Below the pieces are notes generated by a model. It did not search any database. It saw nothing but the letters and a program-made list of their open reading frames with translations, and was not told the origin of the DNA. DNA of 64,000 nt, from NCBI GenBank assembly GCA_963696545.1, contig CAVOKQ010000001.1, positions 186,001 to 250,000 on the forward strand, written 5' to 3'. The translations under genes and the position numbers were made by a program. The stretch is from RPQJ01 sp963696545 (GTDB taxonomy: Bacteria; Pseudomonadota; Gammaproteobacteria; Steroidobacterales; Steroidobacteraceae). Below, piece after piece: positions 52,900-61,779 of this stretch (position 1 is its first letter; the number at the start of each line of letters is the position of its first letter).

Positions 52900-53400
52900 C
52901 TAGCCTCCGTCGCGCCTCCGCTGCCAGGTTGCGAGCAGGAGCGGAGCGACCACCACCAGCGCGGTCAGAATGGCATGCACGGCCTGCGCCGGCAATTCCT
53001 CGAGGCCGGAACCGAGGCCCATCGTCAGCTGTCCTTCCGGCTTCGGCCCGGAGACGTCGATTACCAGGTCGACGTTGATGAGCGCCACCAGTGCGCACAC
53101 GATGGTGATCGCCATCAACGGCCAGCGCAGCGGCATCCGGTGGCGGTATGCGAGCCATGCGAAAAGCGCGGACACCGCCATTGGGGAGACCCACAACAGT
53201 GCGGCGCGGACCGCGAAGAAGACTTGCCGCAGCGCCGCGTTCGTCACCAGCGGCCTGTCTCCGAGCAGGAACATCACGAACATCAGTGCGAGCGCGGCGG
53301 ACACGATGCACACGAACGGCAGCAGCACGAACGTGACCACCGGTCGACGGGGCGGCAGCGCTTGACTGGCTGCAACGCCTGATGAGACGCGGCCTTCCAT
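52900..53400 (-). CDS. Four-helix membrane protein, unknown
   Basis: ATG 53400 is chosen because TGGAGGCG sits directly upstream; it gives 166 residues (MEGRVSSGVAASQ). Four hydrophobic helices are seen: VVTFVLLPFVCIVSAALALMFVMF, ALLWVSPMAVSALFAWLAYR, LMAITIVCALVALINVDLVI and VHAILTALVVVAPLLLATW. No family is recognised. It ends 31 bp before the CFI-box gene on the same strand, so both may share a transcript. Confidence 0.7.
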   Translation of the reverse strand: MEGRVSSGVAASQALPPRRPVVTFVLLPFVCIVSAALALMFVMFLLGDRPLVTNAALRQVFFAVRAALLWVSPMAVSALFAWLAYRHRMPLRWPLMAITIVCALVALINVDLVIDVSGPKPEGQLTMGLGSGLEELPAQAVHAILTALVVVAPLLLATWQRRRDGG

Positions 53401-53494
53401 CTCGCCTCCATGTATCACGTGCATCATCAAACTGCGCCCGGAGGGCCGGTACGGCCATACGAGGTAATGCCTAAGAGACCAGGAGGTCTGCAGC

Positions 53495-53533
53495 AATGAA
53501 AAGGCCGAGCCGGAGCGATCCGGACTCGGCCTT
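53495..53533 (-). terminator. Rho-independent terminator
   Basis: AAGGCCGAG (53501-) pairs with CTCGGCCTT (-53533), with an inner CCGGA/TCCGG stem around GCGA. On the minus strand the hairpin is followed by TTTTCATT. It closes the transcript of the CadC-like regulator. The region 53401-53733 otherwise holds no gene I can support. Confidence 0.7.
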
Positions 53534-53733
53534 GCTGGCTTCGGCTTTCATCACACCGGGCGCAATCCGTCGCACCGGCTTCAGAGGGGCGGACCTCCGC
53601 GTGGAGGAGGATCCAAAGCGTTCCGCCTGCTCTGGCCCCCGTGCCGCCGACCGCCAGCCGGCGTCTTCACGAGGGACGTATTCACTTTCTACGCCAGTCA
53701 CGCCGTTGCAACAGGACGCAGTCCACACTTGCG

Positions 53734-55647
53734 CTACTTCGACGACACCCTGAGTCGTTGCAGCACCTCTGCGTAGCAGTCCTGGCTGCGTAACGAATCC
53801 AGCGCCGGCTCGTACTGGAGGAAGCCGATTAATTGCGAGTGGTCGGTCAGGGCCCGGTGCAGGGCGATGCATCCCTGGTTCGTTTCGCCCAGCGCCGCGT
53901 AAACGCCCGCAAGGTCGTATCCCACGCCGTAGCCCTGAGCTGCGCGCTCGTTCAGCCGCGCGATCTCGGCACGCGCGTCCTCGATGCGGCCGGCGTGCGC
54001 GTATGCACGTCCCAAGTCTCCGTCGCCGCCCGGCACGGGTCGCTTCTGCAGCTTGAACTGCTCGATCGCTGCATCCGCCTTGCCCTGTGCGAGCAACACA
54101 CGGCCGCGGACCGCGAGTGCGGCATCGAATCCTGGGTCGAGTGCGAGGACACGGCTGAGCTCGGTTTCCGCCGCCGAATAGTCCCGCTTCAGATACAGTA
54201 GCATTGCCAGGTTGGCAGCGTGATTCAACGTCAATGGTTCGAGGTTGATGGCCCGACGCAGGTCGTCGATCCCGTCGCCGAGGCGACCCATCGAGGCGCG
54301 CGCGATTCCAATCCTGAACCAGGTCGTCGCGTTGTCCGGGGCCAGGCGGAGGGCGGCGAGGTACTGTTGCTCGCCTTCGACGTAGCGGCGCTCGTACTGA
54401 ACCAGCACGTGACCGAGCGCCGTGTGCGCCTCGGCCAGTTGGGGGTCGAGTTCGATGGACTTCAGGGCCGCCTGCCGCGCGCGCGGAAACACTGCGTCCG
54501 GCGGCGAGTACCCGTACACGGCCTGCGAGGCGAGGGCGCCCGCCAGGCCCGACCACGCCAGCGCGTACCGCGGGTCCTCGCGAAGCGCGGCCTCGAACTC
54601 GTCGGCGGCCTCAGGCCGGCGTTGTTGCCACAGATAGAGCCCGCTTGCGTAGTGCTGATAGGCCGACGTGCTCGTCGTCGCGGGGCGTGCCAGGCGCTCC
54701 GATTGTTCGGGCGACAGCCGGACGGCGAGCGCCGCGACGACCTTGCGCGCGAACGCATCCTGCAGTTCGAATATGCCGGCCATGGGCTCATTGAACTCGC
54801 CGGCCCAGAGCGCCTGCCCGTCCGAGACGCGCAGCAGGCGCGCGCTCACGCGGAGCCGCTGCTGGTCGGCTTGCAGTGAGCCCTCCAGTACGGCGTCGAC
54901 CTTCAGCGAACGCCCGGCCTCCAGCGGATCCTGGTCCTCACCTCCGTACGGGCGAACGGCAGTGAGCGGGCTCACGCGCAGGCCGGGAATCAGGCTCAGT
55001 TGCGTGATGAGAGTGTCGGTCATGCCGAGTTCAAGGGCGGGATTCGTGGCTTCGGGCAGCAGCGGCTTGAACGGCAGGACCGCGACTGAGCTGGCGATCG
55101 GTGCGTCCTGTTTCAGGAGCCGGCCTGCGACCAGCGCCAGGGCGACCACCAACCCTAGGGCGATGATCCACCACAGTGCGCGTGGGTTCGAAGATGGCTG
55201 CCCGGTGCGCGTCGGCACCGGCGCCGCAATCGGAGTATCGAGCGGTTGCGCCGGCGGCGCGGGTTCAGGCGGCGCGGGCTTGGCGGCCGGGGATGGTGCA
55301 ACGGGTGGCAAGGCGGCGAGCTCTGTCGCCGTCTCGAGCGTGCCGATGAATCGATAACCTCGCCTCGGGATCGTCTCGATGTACCTGGGGGTGATGGCGT
55401 CGTCGCCGAGCGCCACCCTGAGCTTGCGCACGACCGTATTGAGGCCGGTTTCATAGTCGACGACGCCCTTGGGCCACAGCCGGGCGATCAGTTGTTCCCG
55501 CGTCACGAGATCGCCGGGGCGTGCGAGCAACTCCACCAGCACCTGCAGCGGCTGGTCCTGGAGACGCGTGACGGCCCCACCCCTGGCGAGTTCGCCGCTG
55601 TCGGTCCTGAGCGACCAGCCGTCGAAGCGGATTTCCTTCGGTGTCAT
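53734..55647 (-). CDS. Membrane-bound CadC-like regulator with TPR
   Basis: 637 residues. A winged helix (about 8-110: LQVLVELLARPGDLVTREQLIARLWPKG; YIETIPRRGYRFIG) is followed by a Pro/Ala linker, one membrane helix (about 155-180, ALWWIIALGLVVALALVAG), a TolB-like region (SVAVLPFKPLLPEA) and TPR repeats to the C-terminus. This is the CadC plan: cytosolic DNA binding and periplasmic sensing. It is divergent from the secreted protein at 55772. The intergenic region carries TCAG three times at 11-bp steps, a plausible operator. Confidence 0.88.
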   Translation of the reverse strand: MTPKEIRFDGWSLRTDSGELARGGAVTRLQDQPLQVLVELLARPGDLVTREQLIARLWPKGVVDYETGLNTVVRKLRVALGDDAITPRYIETIPRRGYRFIGTLETATELAALPPVAPSPAAKPAPPEPAPPAQPLDTPIAAPVPTRTGQPSSNPRALWWIIALGLVVALALVAGRLLKQDAPIASSVAVLPFKPLLPEATNPALELGMTDTLITQLSLIPGLRVSPLTAVRPYGGEDQDPLEAGRSLKVDAVLEGSLQADQQRLRVSARLLRVSDGQALWAGEFNEPMAGIFELQDAFARKVVAALAVRLSPEQSERLARPATTSTSAYQHYASGLYLWQQRRPEAADEFEAALREDPRYALAWSGLAGALASQAVYGYSPPDAVFPRARQAALKSIELDPQLAEAHTALGHVLVQYERRYVEGEQQYLAALRLAPDNATTWFRIGIARASMGRLGDGIDDLRRAINLEPLTLNHAANLAMLLYLKRDYSAAETELSRVLALDPGFDAALAVRGRVLLAQGKADAAIEQFKLQKRPVPGGDGDLGRAYAHAGRIEDARAEIARLNERAAQGYGVGYDLAGVYAALGETNQGCIALHRALTDHSQLIGFLQYEPALDSLRSQDCYAEVLQRLRVSSK

Positions 55648-55655
55648 GGCACAGG

Positions 55656-55681
55656 TCAGAAACGAATCAGGGACAAGTCAG
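55656..55681. promoter_or_regulatory. TCAG motif repeated three times at 11-bp steps
   Basis: TCAG occurs at 55656, 55667 and 55678, exactly 11 bp apart, within the 124-bp divergent region between the CadC-like regulator and the secreted protein gene. The exact helical period and the location suit a tandem OmpR-fold operator. Only four bases are conserved per unit, so chance is not excluded. Confidence 0.45.
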
Positions 55682-55771
55682 CGTCCGTCCATGGTGAGCA
55701 GCGAGTGCCGGGCTGATTCTGGCCCCGGCTTCGGCCGATTCCATTTCTATCACTTGAAGGGAGATTGGACC

Positions 55772-56299
55772 ATGACGACGATGACCGGACGACTCTCGTT
55801 CCTCCGTGGCAGCCTTCTCGCGGCCGGACTTGGGCTGATGATGTCGATCGGCGCGGCGACGACCGCGGCGGCGGCTCCGAACAACAATTCCATCGCGGCC
55901 AAGGCGCTGGTCGGGACCTGGCGCGTGACCATCACGACGTTCAATTGCAGCACCAAGGTGGAGAACCGGCCGTTTGATTCGCTGCTGACGTTCCACGACG
56001 ACGGCACCATGCTCGAGGAAACCTCGAGCGGCCAGTTCGCGGCCGGCCAGCGCACCAACGGCCACGGCTACTGGGAGCGGATGGGCAAGGGAGCGTACCG
56101 CGCAGTGTTCGAGGCGTTCATCATGTTTCCGACGGCCGGGCCGCCGCCGCTGCAGCGCGGTCGCCAGCGGGTCGACCAGGGGATCACGATGACGTCGCGC
56201 GACAGCTTCACATCCGACGCGGCCGTGACGTTTTTCAATGAGTCCGGGACGGTATTGCTCAGCGGATGCGCACGAGCGTCCGGCGTGCGATTCGAGTGA
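55772..56299 (+). CDS. Secreted protein of unknown function
   Basis: 175 residues from ATG 55772, with GGGAGA upstream and a signal peptide ending TTAAAA. The mature domain begins AAKALVGTWRVTITTFNC and ends LLSGCARASGVRFE. This is a lipocalin-like beta barrel pattern (GTWRVTI near the start; paired Cys). No assigned family. It is probably the target of the divergent CadC-like regulator. Confidence 0.75.
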   Translation: MTTMTGRLSFLRGSLLAAGLGLMMSIGAATTAAAAPNNNSIAAKALVGTWRVTITTFNCSTKVENRPFDSLLTFHDDGTMLEETSSGQFAAGQRTNGHGYWERMGKGAYRAVFEAFIMFPTAGPPPLQRGRQRVDQGITMTSRDSFTSDAAVTFFNESGTVLLSGCARASGVRFE

Positions 56300-56353
56300 G
56301 CGAGACGGCCGTCGCCCGCAAGGAAGTGGGCGGCGGCCACCTTCGCGCCATGC

Positions 56354-57106
56354 CTATCCGGCGGTGCGCGAGATCCTGATCGACAGCACCGCGTGATCCG
56401 ACAGCGCAGGCCCGGAGCCATTCACGGGCCCCGCGAGCAGGTGGCGGCCCGACTTGTACACGTACTTCGCATCCTTGATCGCCACCGCCGGACTCGCAAG
56501 CGCGTGGTCCACGCGCGTGCCGCCGCTGCCGTTCCCCGAGTGATAGCTCCATTCGCCCTTGGGATTGGAAAGCTGGAAGCCATCCGCCTTCAGGCGCGGG
56601 AAAACCGCAGCGCACGGACGGGTGTCCGTGTGCGGGTCGCAGTTGAAGTCGCCGAGGAAGATCACGCGGCGGTCCCGTGCCGTGCGGGCGATCGACTCGA
56701 CCTGGTTCCAGTAGCCGGAGCGGTCGTCGGCCGTCAGGTACATGGGCGCACGAAAACCGACGACCTCGAGATCGAGGCCAGGCAGGCGGCGATGCAGCCA
56801 GTTGGTGGTGGCGGCCTCGGTGTGGCCGGGCAGCGGCAACAGGCCATCGTCGGCAAGCGGCGTGCGCGCCGCCAGCAGCACCTGGTTCTGGCGGGGGGCC
56901 TTCACGGACACCGCGATTGCGTCGAACCCGATGTCCTTCAGACTATCCTTGAAGTTGTCGTGGTGGCTGCCGTCCACGAACTCGGTGAGCACGAGGACGT
57001 CGATGTCCAGCGAGGCGAGGGCGTGAATGACGGCGGGCGGGATCGACTTGCGGCTGGTACGGTGATTGAGGTTCCAGGCGGCGAGGTGGAGCGTGTCGTT
57101 TGGCAT
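56354..57106 (-). CDS. Endonuclease/exonuclease/phosphatase family protein
   Basis: ATG 57106 (MPNDTLHLAAWNLNHR) gives 250 residues. EEP-fold motifs are AAWNLNHRT, VLVLTEFVDG (metal Glu), FLGDFNCDPHTD (catalytic Asp/Asn), SGNGSGGTRVDHAL and SGPALSDHAVLSI (catalytic Asp-His). It may be a nuclease or phosphodiesterase; no signal peptide is seen. It is divergent from the NTF2-like gene. Confidence 0.85.
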   Translation of the reverse strand: MPNDTLHLAAWNLNHRTSRKSIPPAVIHALASLDIDVLVLTEFVDGSHHDNFKDSLKDIGFDAIAVSVKAPRQNQVLLAARTPLADDGLLPLPGHTEAATTNWLHRRLPGLDLEVVGFRAPMYLTADDRSGYWNQVESIARTARDRRVIFLGDFNCDPHTDTRPCAAVFPRLKADGFQLSNPKGEWSYHSGNGSGGTRVDHALASPAVAIKDAKYVYKSGRHLLAGPVNGSGPALSDHAVLSIRISRTAG

Positions 57107-57187
57107 GCTGTCGTTGTGTCGTGACCCCGCCGAAGGATAGCGGCTCGCTGGCCGCGGGGTCGGAATTTCTTCGCGGGGAGATGTCGA

Positions 57188-57736
57188 ATGAAACGGCAGG
57201 CGATTTGCATGAACCATCCTGGTCGCACGACCACGCGGGTGACAGCCTGGGCGGCGGTGCTGGCGATTTCGAGCGCGGGCTGCTCGCTGGCAATGGCGGG
57301 GGAGTCCGTCGACTCGCCGGCGACTGCCGCCAGCATGGCCATCCCGACGGAACCCGCCGCATTGCGTGCGCTCGTGCTCGATCTCGACCGGAGAATGTTC
57401 GACGCCTACAACGCACACGATGTGAATGCGCTGATGGCGATGTTCGACTCGAGTCTCGAGTTCTTTCACGACAAGGGCGGGCTGCTGAACTTCGACCAGG
57501 TCAAGGCCGGCTTCACGAACGTTTTCGCCAACAACAAGGACATCCGGCGTGAGCTGGTACCCGGCAGCCTCGAGGTCTATCAGATCAAGGACTATGGTGC
57601 GATCCAGGTCGGCGAGCACCGGTTCTGCCATACGGAGAACGGGAAGCCCGATTGCGGCACGTTCAAGTTCGTGCAGATCTGGCGCCACATCGACGGCGAC
57701 TGGAAGGTAACGCGGGACGTGAGCTACGGTCACTGA
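57188..57736 (+). CDS. Exported NTF2-like/DUF4440 protein
   Basis: 182 residues. The N-terminus (VTAWAAVLAISSAGCSLAMAG) contains a lipobox SAGC near residue 32. A SnoaL/DUF4440 domain follows: LDRRMFDAYNAHDVNALMAMFDSSLEFFHDKGGLL, FVQIWRHIDGDWKVTRDVSYGH. These NTF2 folds bind small ligands or act as ketosteroid-isomerase-like enzymes. The substrate is unknown. Confidence 0.8.
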   Translation: MKRQAICMNHPGRTTTRVTAWAAVLAISSAGCSLAMAGESVDSPATAASMAIPTEPAALRALVLDLDRRMFDAYNAHDVNALMAMFDSSLEFFHDKGGLLNFDQVKAGFTNVFANNKDIRRELVPGSLEVYQIKDYGAIQVGEHRFCHTENGKPDCGTFKFVQIWRHIDGDWKVTRDVSYGH

Positions 57737-57826
57737 CCGCTACGGGACTCGACGGCGCAGCCCCGGCCCACCCTTCCTCTCTTCAGGCTACACTCCGCGG
57801 CAGTTTCGACTCTGGACATTCACTCA

Positions 57827-58981
57827 ATGGCATTCGATCCGCAGGCTGCCACGACGGCCTACATCGACTCTCTCGGTGCCGACGTTCTCGCGAAGGCGGC
57901 GGACTACACGGCCGGGAACCACTGGCTGCTGCTCTGGGGCCTGGTCGTCGCGGCCGTCGTGACCTGGCTCGTCGTGCGATCGGGCCTGCTGGACCGCGTC
58001 GCGCGGAGGCTTGGCCGCCGTGGGCCCAATCTCCGCGCGTTCGTCATCAGCGCCGTGTTCTTCCTGATGTCGTCATTGCTGTACCTGCCTTGGACTTTCT
58101 ACTCGGAGTGGTGGAGGGAGCGGAGTTACGGCCGCACGAGTCAGCCGCTCGGTGATTTCGCCGGGCAGCAGCTGATCTCGGTGGCGATCATCGCGGTGCT
58201 GGGTGGCCTGTTCTTCGTCGGCGTATACGCGCTGATGCGCAGGGCCGGTCGGCGCTGGTGGATCTGGTCCGGCGCGTTCACTGCCGCGGCACTGGCGGCG
58301 TTCCTGCTCGCGGCGCCGGTGTTCATCGAGCCGATCTTCAATGAATACAAGCCGGTGCCCGCCGGCGACGTGCACGACGCGCTGGTCGTCATGGCCGACA
58401 AAGCAGGCGTGCCGACGGATCGGATCTTCGTCTACGACGGATCGCGGCAGTCGAACAACTTCACGGCCAACGTGTCCGGCGTGGCAGGCTCGGCGCGGGT
58501 TGCGATCTCGGACGTGGCATTCAAGGGCGCCTCGCTCGACGAGGTGAAGGCCGTGACCGGCCACGAGATCGGCCATTACGTCCTGCGCCACACGTGGCTG
58601 AAAGTGCTCGTGCTCTCGCTGCTTGCCGCCGGGTTCTTCTTCCTCGCGGACCGTCTGTTCCCGCGATTTGCCCGCGCCTTCGGCAGCAGCGCCACGCTGC
58701 CGGATCCGACGGGCCTGCCAGTGCTGTTGTTCATGGCCTCCGTATTCGGGCTGCTCGCGCAGCCGGTGGTCAATTTCGAGAGCCGCCACGCCGAGATGGC
58801 GGCCGATCGCTATTCGCTCGAGACCGTGGGACTGCCGGACGCGCTGGCATCGGCGCTGGTCAAGACGGCCGAGTACCGCAATCCGCGCCCGCATCCGCTG
58901 CAGGAATGGCTTTTCTATACGCATCCGTCCGTGGAGCGTCGCGTACGAACCGCAATGGAGTGGAAGGCGTCGCGAAGCTAG
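57827..58981 (+). CDS. M48 family metallopeptidase (Ste24-like)
   Basis: 384 residues. Several membrane helices precede the zinc site (His246, Glu247, His250 of TGHEIGHYVLRH), then VNFESRHAEMAADRYSLE with the third ligand Glu and WLFYTHPSVERRVRTA. This is the CAAX-protease/HtpX relative found in many bacteria, an inner-membrane endopeptidase with its active site facing the cytosol. It may clear misfolded membrane proteins. It is 38 bp before hemG. Confidence 0.92.
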   Translation: MAFDPQAATTAYIDSLGADVLAKAADYTAGNHWLLLWGLVVAAVVTWLVVRSGLLDRVARRLGRRGPNLRAFVISAVFFLMSSLLYLPWTFYSEWWRERSYGRTSQPLGDFAGQQLISVAIIAVLGGLFFVGVYALMRRAGRRWWIWSGAFTAAALAAFLLAAPVFIEPIFNEYKPVPAGDVHDALVVMADKAGVPTDRIFVYDGSRQSNNFTANVSGVAGSARVAISDVAFKGASLDEVKAVTGHEIGHYVLRHTWLKVLVLSLLAAGFFFLADRLFPRFARAFGSSATLPDPTGLPVLLFMASVFGLLAQPVVNFESRHAEMAADRYSLETVGLPDALASALVKTAEYRNPRPHPLQEWLFYTHPSVERRVRTAMEWKASRS

Positions 58982-59019
58982 ACTTCTGCGCGTTTCCCGC
59001 GACTCGCGAGGCGCTTCCC

Positions 59020-59553
59020 GTGGCCCGGATCCTGCTGCTCTATAATGGCGTGTACGGCCAGGCGTTGAAGATCAGCGAGTTCGTCAGAGACGAGGTGGCG
59101 GCGCAGGGGCACTCGGCTGTCGTCCGGCCGCTGACCGACGGCGCCCCGGACGCGTCGAGCTTCGACGCCATCGTGATCGGGGCGAGCATCCGTCACGGCA
59201 AGCACAATCCGGTCGTCTCCGAGTTCATCCACTCGGAGCGCACGCTGCTCGATTCCAAGCCGAGCGCGTTCTTTTCGGTCAGCCTCGTTGCGCGCAAGCC
59301 GCACAAGAACACTGCCGAGACGAATCCGTACGTGCGCGCTTTCCTTGCCAAGTCGCCTTGGAAACCGCGCCTCGTCGGCGTGTTCGGCGGTGTCCTCGAC
59401 TACCAGCGCTACGGCTTGTTCGATCGCTACGTGATCCGCCTGATCATGAAGATCAATGGCGGGCCGACCGACCTGCACAAGGCCATCGAGTTTACCGATT
59501 GGAGCAAGGTGAAGGATTTTGCGGGACGGCTGGCGACGTTGGCGGCGGGGTAG
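59020..59553 (+). CDS. hemG: Menaquinone-dependent protoporphyrinogen oxidase
   Basis: GTG 59020 gives 177 residues of the long-chain flavodoxin HemG family: FMN-phosphate loop LLYNGVYGQALKISEF, IVIGASIRHGKHNPVVSEF, and FDRYVIRLIMKINGGPTD, the insertion loop characteristic of HemG. HemG oxidises protoporphyrinogen IX to protoporphyrin IX and gives the electrons to quinones. A membrane b-type cytochrome gene follows 6 nt later and may be its electron acceptor. Confidence 0.9.
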   Translation: MARILLLYNGVYGQALKISEFVRDEVAAQGHSAVVRPLTDGAPDASSFDAIVIGASIRHGKHNPVVSEFIHSERTLLDSKPSAFFSVSLVARKPHKNTAETNPYVRAFLAKSPWKPRLVGVFGGVLDYQRYGLFDRYVIRLIMKINGGPTDLHKAIEFTDWSKVKDFAGRLATLAAG

Positions 59554-59559
59554 CGCGGC

Positions 59560-60075
59560 ATGACGCAGAAGAATGCCGAGAAACTCAACAACCGGCAGCA
59601 CGCGGTGGCCGCGGTGCTCGCGACGTGGCTGATACTGACCAGCCCGTGGGTGGCGATGCTGGGCAAAGTACCGCAGGGCGCGGGCTTCTTCGACTACGCG
59701 CACATCGTGGCCGGCTTCCTGGCGATGCTGATCTCGGTGAGTTACACGATCTCGTGCGTCCGCGACGGCGGCTGGCGTCTTTATTTCCCGTGGGCCGCTG
59801 GCGGCTTCGGCCTGGTCGGCCGCGACCTCGCGGGCCTGCTGCGCGGACGCATGCCGTCCGCCGAAGGCGGCGGGCTGTTCGCGATGATCGAGGGCCTGCT
59901 GCTGGTCGCGTTCATCGTGACCGCGGTGAGCGGCGCCGCATGGGCGTTGAACCAGGGTACCGATCTGGTGATGGCATGGCGGGCCCACCATATCCTGGCC
60001 GCACATGTTTTCGCGGGACTACTGGTCCTGCACGTGCTCGCAGTGGCGTCGCACCTGCTCGACTTCGTCCGCTGA
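59560..60075 (+). CDS. Cytochrome b561-like membrane protein
   Basis: 171 residues with four membrane helices. Heme-ligand candidates are FDYAHIVAGF in helix two and RAHHILAAHVFAGLLVLHVLAVASHLL in the last helix. This fits the cytochrome b/b561 family used in quinol or flavoprotein electron transfer. The 6-nt gap from hemG shows tight co-expression. I infer that it links HemG to the respiratory chain; direct evidence is lacking. Confidence 0.85.
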   Translation: MTQKNAEKLNNRQHAVAAVLATWLILTSPWVAMLGKVPQGAGFFDYAHIVAGFLAMLISVSYTISCVRDGGWRLYFPWAAGGFGLVGRDLAGLLRGRMPSAEGGGLFAMIEGLLLVAFIVTAVSGAAWALNQGTDLVMAWRAHHILAAHVFAGLLVLHVLAVASHLLDFVR

Positions 60076-60094
60076 ATCGCTGCCGACGCGCCGC

Positions 60095-61687
60095 CTACGC
60101 CGCGCTGGCCGCGGGTGCCTCGGCCGGGGCCGACGCGCGGATCAGGTGGTCGAACGCTCCGAGCGCCGCCTTAGATCCTTCGCCCATCGCGATGATGATC
60201 TGCTTGTAAGGCACGGTCGTGGCGTCACCTGCAGCAAACACGCCGGGCAGCGAAGTCTGGCCGCGAGCGTCCACCTCGATCTCGCCGCGCGGCGAGAGCG
60301 CGATCGCGCCCTTCAGCCACTCGGTGTTCGGCAGCAGGCCGATCTGCACGAAGATGCCCTCGAGTTCCAGGCGGTGGGCCTCGCCCGTGCCCCGGTCGCG
60401 GTAGCTGAGCGCGTTCACCTTGCCGCCCTGGCCATGCACCTCGGTCGTCTGTGCGGAGACGATCACGCGAACGTTTGGAAGGCTGCGGAGCTTGCGCTGC
60501 AGCACTTCGTCGGCACGCAACCTGCCGTCGAACTCGATCAGCGTGACGTGCGCGACGATCCCCGCGAGGTCGATCGCGGCCTCGACGCCCGAGTTGCCAC
60601 CACCGACCACGGCTACGCGCTTGCCCTTGAACAGCGGGCCGTCGCAGTGCGGGCAGTAGGCCACGCCGCGGCCGCGGTACTCGCGCTCGCCGGGCACGTT
60701 CATCTCTCGCCACCGAGCGCCGGTCGACAGGATCACGCTGCGGCTGCGCAGCGTGGCGCCGCTCGCGAGCTTGACGGACAGCAGGCCATTCTCGTCGGCC
60801 GGCAGCAGGGCCTCGGCCCGCTGCAGGTTCATGATGTCGACGTCGTAGGTCTTCACGTGGTTCTCGAGCGAGGCCGCGAGCTTCGGGCCCTCGGTCTCCT
60901 TGACGGAGATGAAGTTCTCGATGCCCATCGTGTCGAGCACCTGGCCGCCGAAGCGCTCGGTGACGACGCCGGTGCGAATGCCCTTGCGCGCAGCGTAGAT
61001 GGCGGCTGAGGCGCCCGCAGGGCCGCCGCCGACGATCAGCATGTCGAACGGGGCCTTGGAGTTCAACTGCTCGGCGTTGCGCGCCCCGGCGTTTCTGTCG
61101 AGCTTCGCGAGGATCTCCTCGACGGTCATGCGTCCCTGCGCGAAAGGCTGGCCATTCAGGTATACGGACGGCACCGCCATGACCTGCCGGGACTCGACCT
61201 CGGCCTGGAACAGCGCGCCATCGATCATCGTGCTGCGAATCCGGGGATTCACGACGGCCATCAGGTTCAGTGCCTGCACGACATCGGGGCAGTTCTGGCA
61301 GGTGAGGGATACATAGACCTCGAAGTCGAGGTCGCCGTCGAGCGCGCGGATCTGCTCGATCACGGCGGCGTCGACCTTCGGCGGGTGGCCGCCCGCCTGC
61401 AGCAGGGCGAGCACCAGCGAAGTGAATTCGTGGCCCATCGGGATACCGGCGAAGCGGATGCCCATGTCGGAGCCGACGCGGTTCACGCTGAACGACGGCG
61501 CGCGGACGCTGCCGTCGCTCGCTCGCTCCTCGAGCCGGACGAGGCTGGACAGCGAGGCGACGTCTTGGAGCAGTGCCCGCATCTCGGAGGAAGCATCGCC
61601 GCCGTCCAGCGTCGCGAGTATCTCGATCGGCTGGGTAATCCTGCCGAGATAGGACTGCAACTGCTGCTTCAGGTTCGTGTCGAGCAT
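60095..61687 (-). CDS. ahpF: Alkyl hydroperoxide reductase subunit F
   Basis: ATG 61687 gives 530 residues. An N-terminal double thioredoxin-fold domain carries TCQNC (Cys130, Cys133). A thioredoxin-reductase-like core has the FAD site VGGGPAGASAAIYAAR, the redox pair YCPHCDGP (Cys345, Cys348), the NAD site VVGGGNSGVEAAIDLAG and FAAGDATTVPYKQ. AhpF reduces AhpC with NADH. It follows ahpC, with a strong hairpin in the 92-bp gap. Confidence 0.96.
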   Translation of the reverse strand: MLDTNLKQQLQSYLGRITQPIEILATLDGGDASSEMRALLQDVASLSSLVRLEERASDGSVRAPSFSVNRVGSDMGIRFAGIPMGHEFTSLVLALLQAGGHPPKVDAAVIEQIRALDGDLDFEVYVSLTCQNCPDVVQALNLMAVVNPRIRSTMIDGALFQAEVESRQVMAVPSVYLNGQPFAQGRMTVEEILAKLDRNAGARNAEQLNSKAPFDMLIVGGGPAGASAAIYAARKGIRTGVVTERFGGQVLDTMGIENFISVKETEGPKLAASLENHVKTYDVDIMNLQRAEALLPADENGLLSVKLASGATLRSRSVILSTGARWREMNVPGEREYRGRGVAYCPHCDGPLFKGKRVAVVGGGNSGVEAAIDLAGIVAHVTLIEFDGRLRADEVLQRKLRSLPNVRVIVSAQTTEVHGQGGKVNALSYRDRGTGEAHRLELEGIFVQIGLLPNTEWLKGAIALSPRGEIEVDARGQTSLPGVFAAGDATTVPYKQIIIAMGEGSKAALGAFDHLIRASAPAEAPAASAA

Positions 61688-61711
61688 GTCGGCTCCTGTG
61701 CTTTCAAAATG

Positions 61712-61735
61712 GGGGCCCTCGCGATCGAGGGCCCC
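61712..61735 (-). terminator. Intra-operon hairpin between ahpC and ahpF
   Basis: GGGGCCCTCG (from 61712) pairs with CGAGGGCCCC (to 61735) around CGAT, a perfect 10-bp stem. On the minus strand it is followed by CATTTTG. It probably attenuates readthrough so that ahpC mRNA exceeds ahpF, as is known for such operons. Confidence 0.65.
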
Positions 61736-61779
61736 ACGGAGTGCCCGCTGCCGGGGGAGGGCAGCCGGGCCGGGGGTCG

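Noticed and set aside
53496..53753. 85-codon + strand open frame
   Set aside because: It contains the regulator's terminator, has no ribosome site of note and low-complexity translation.
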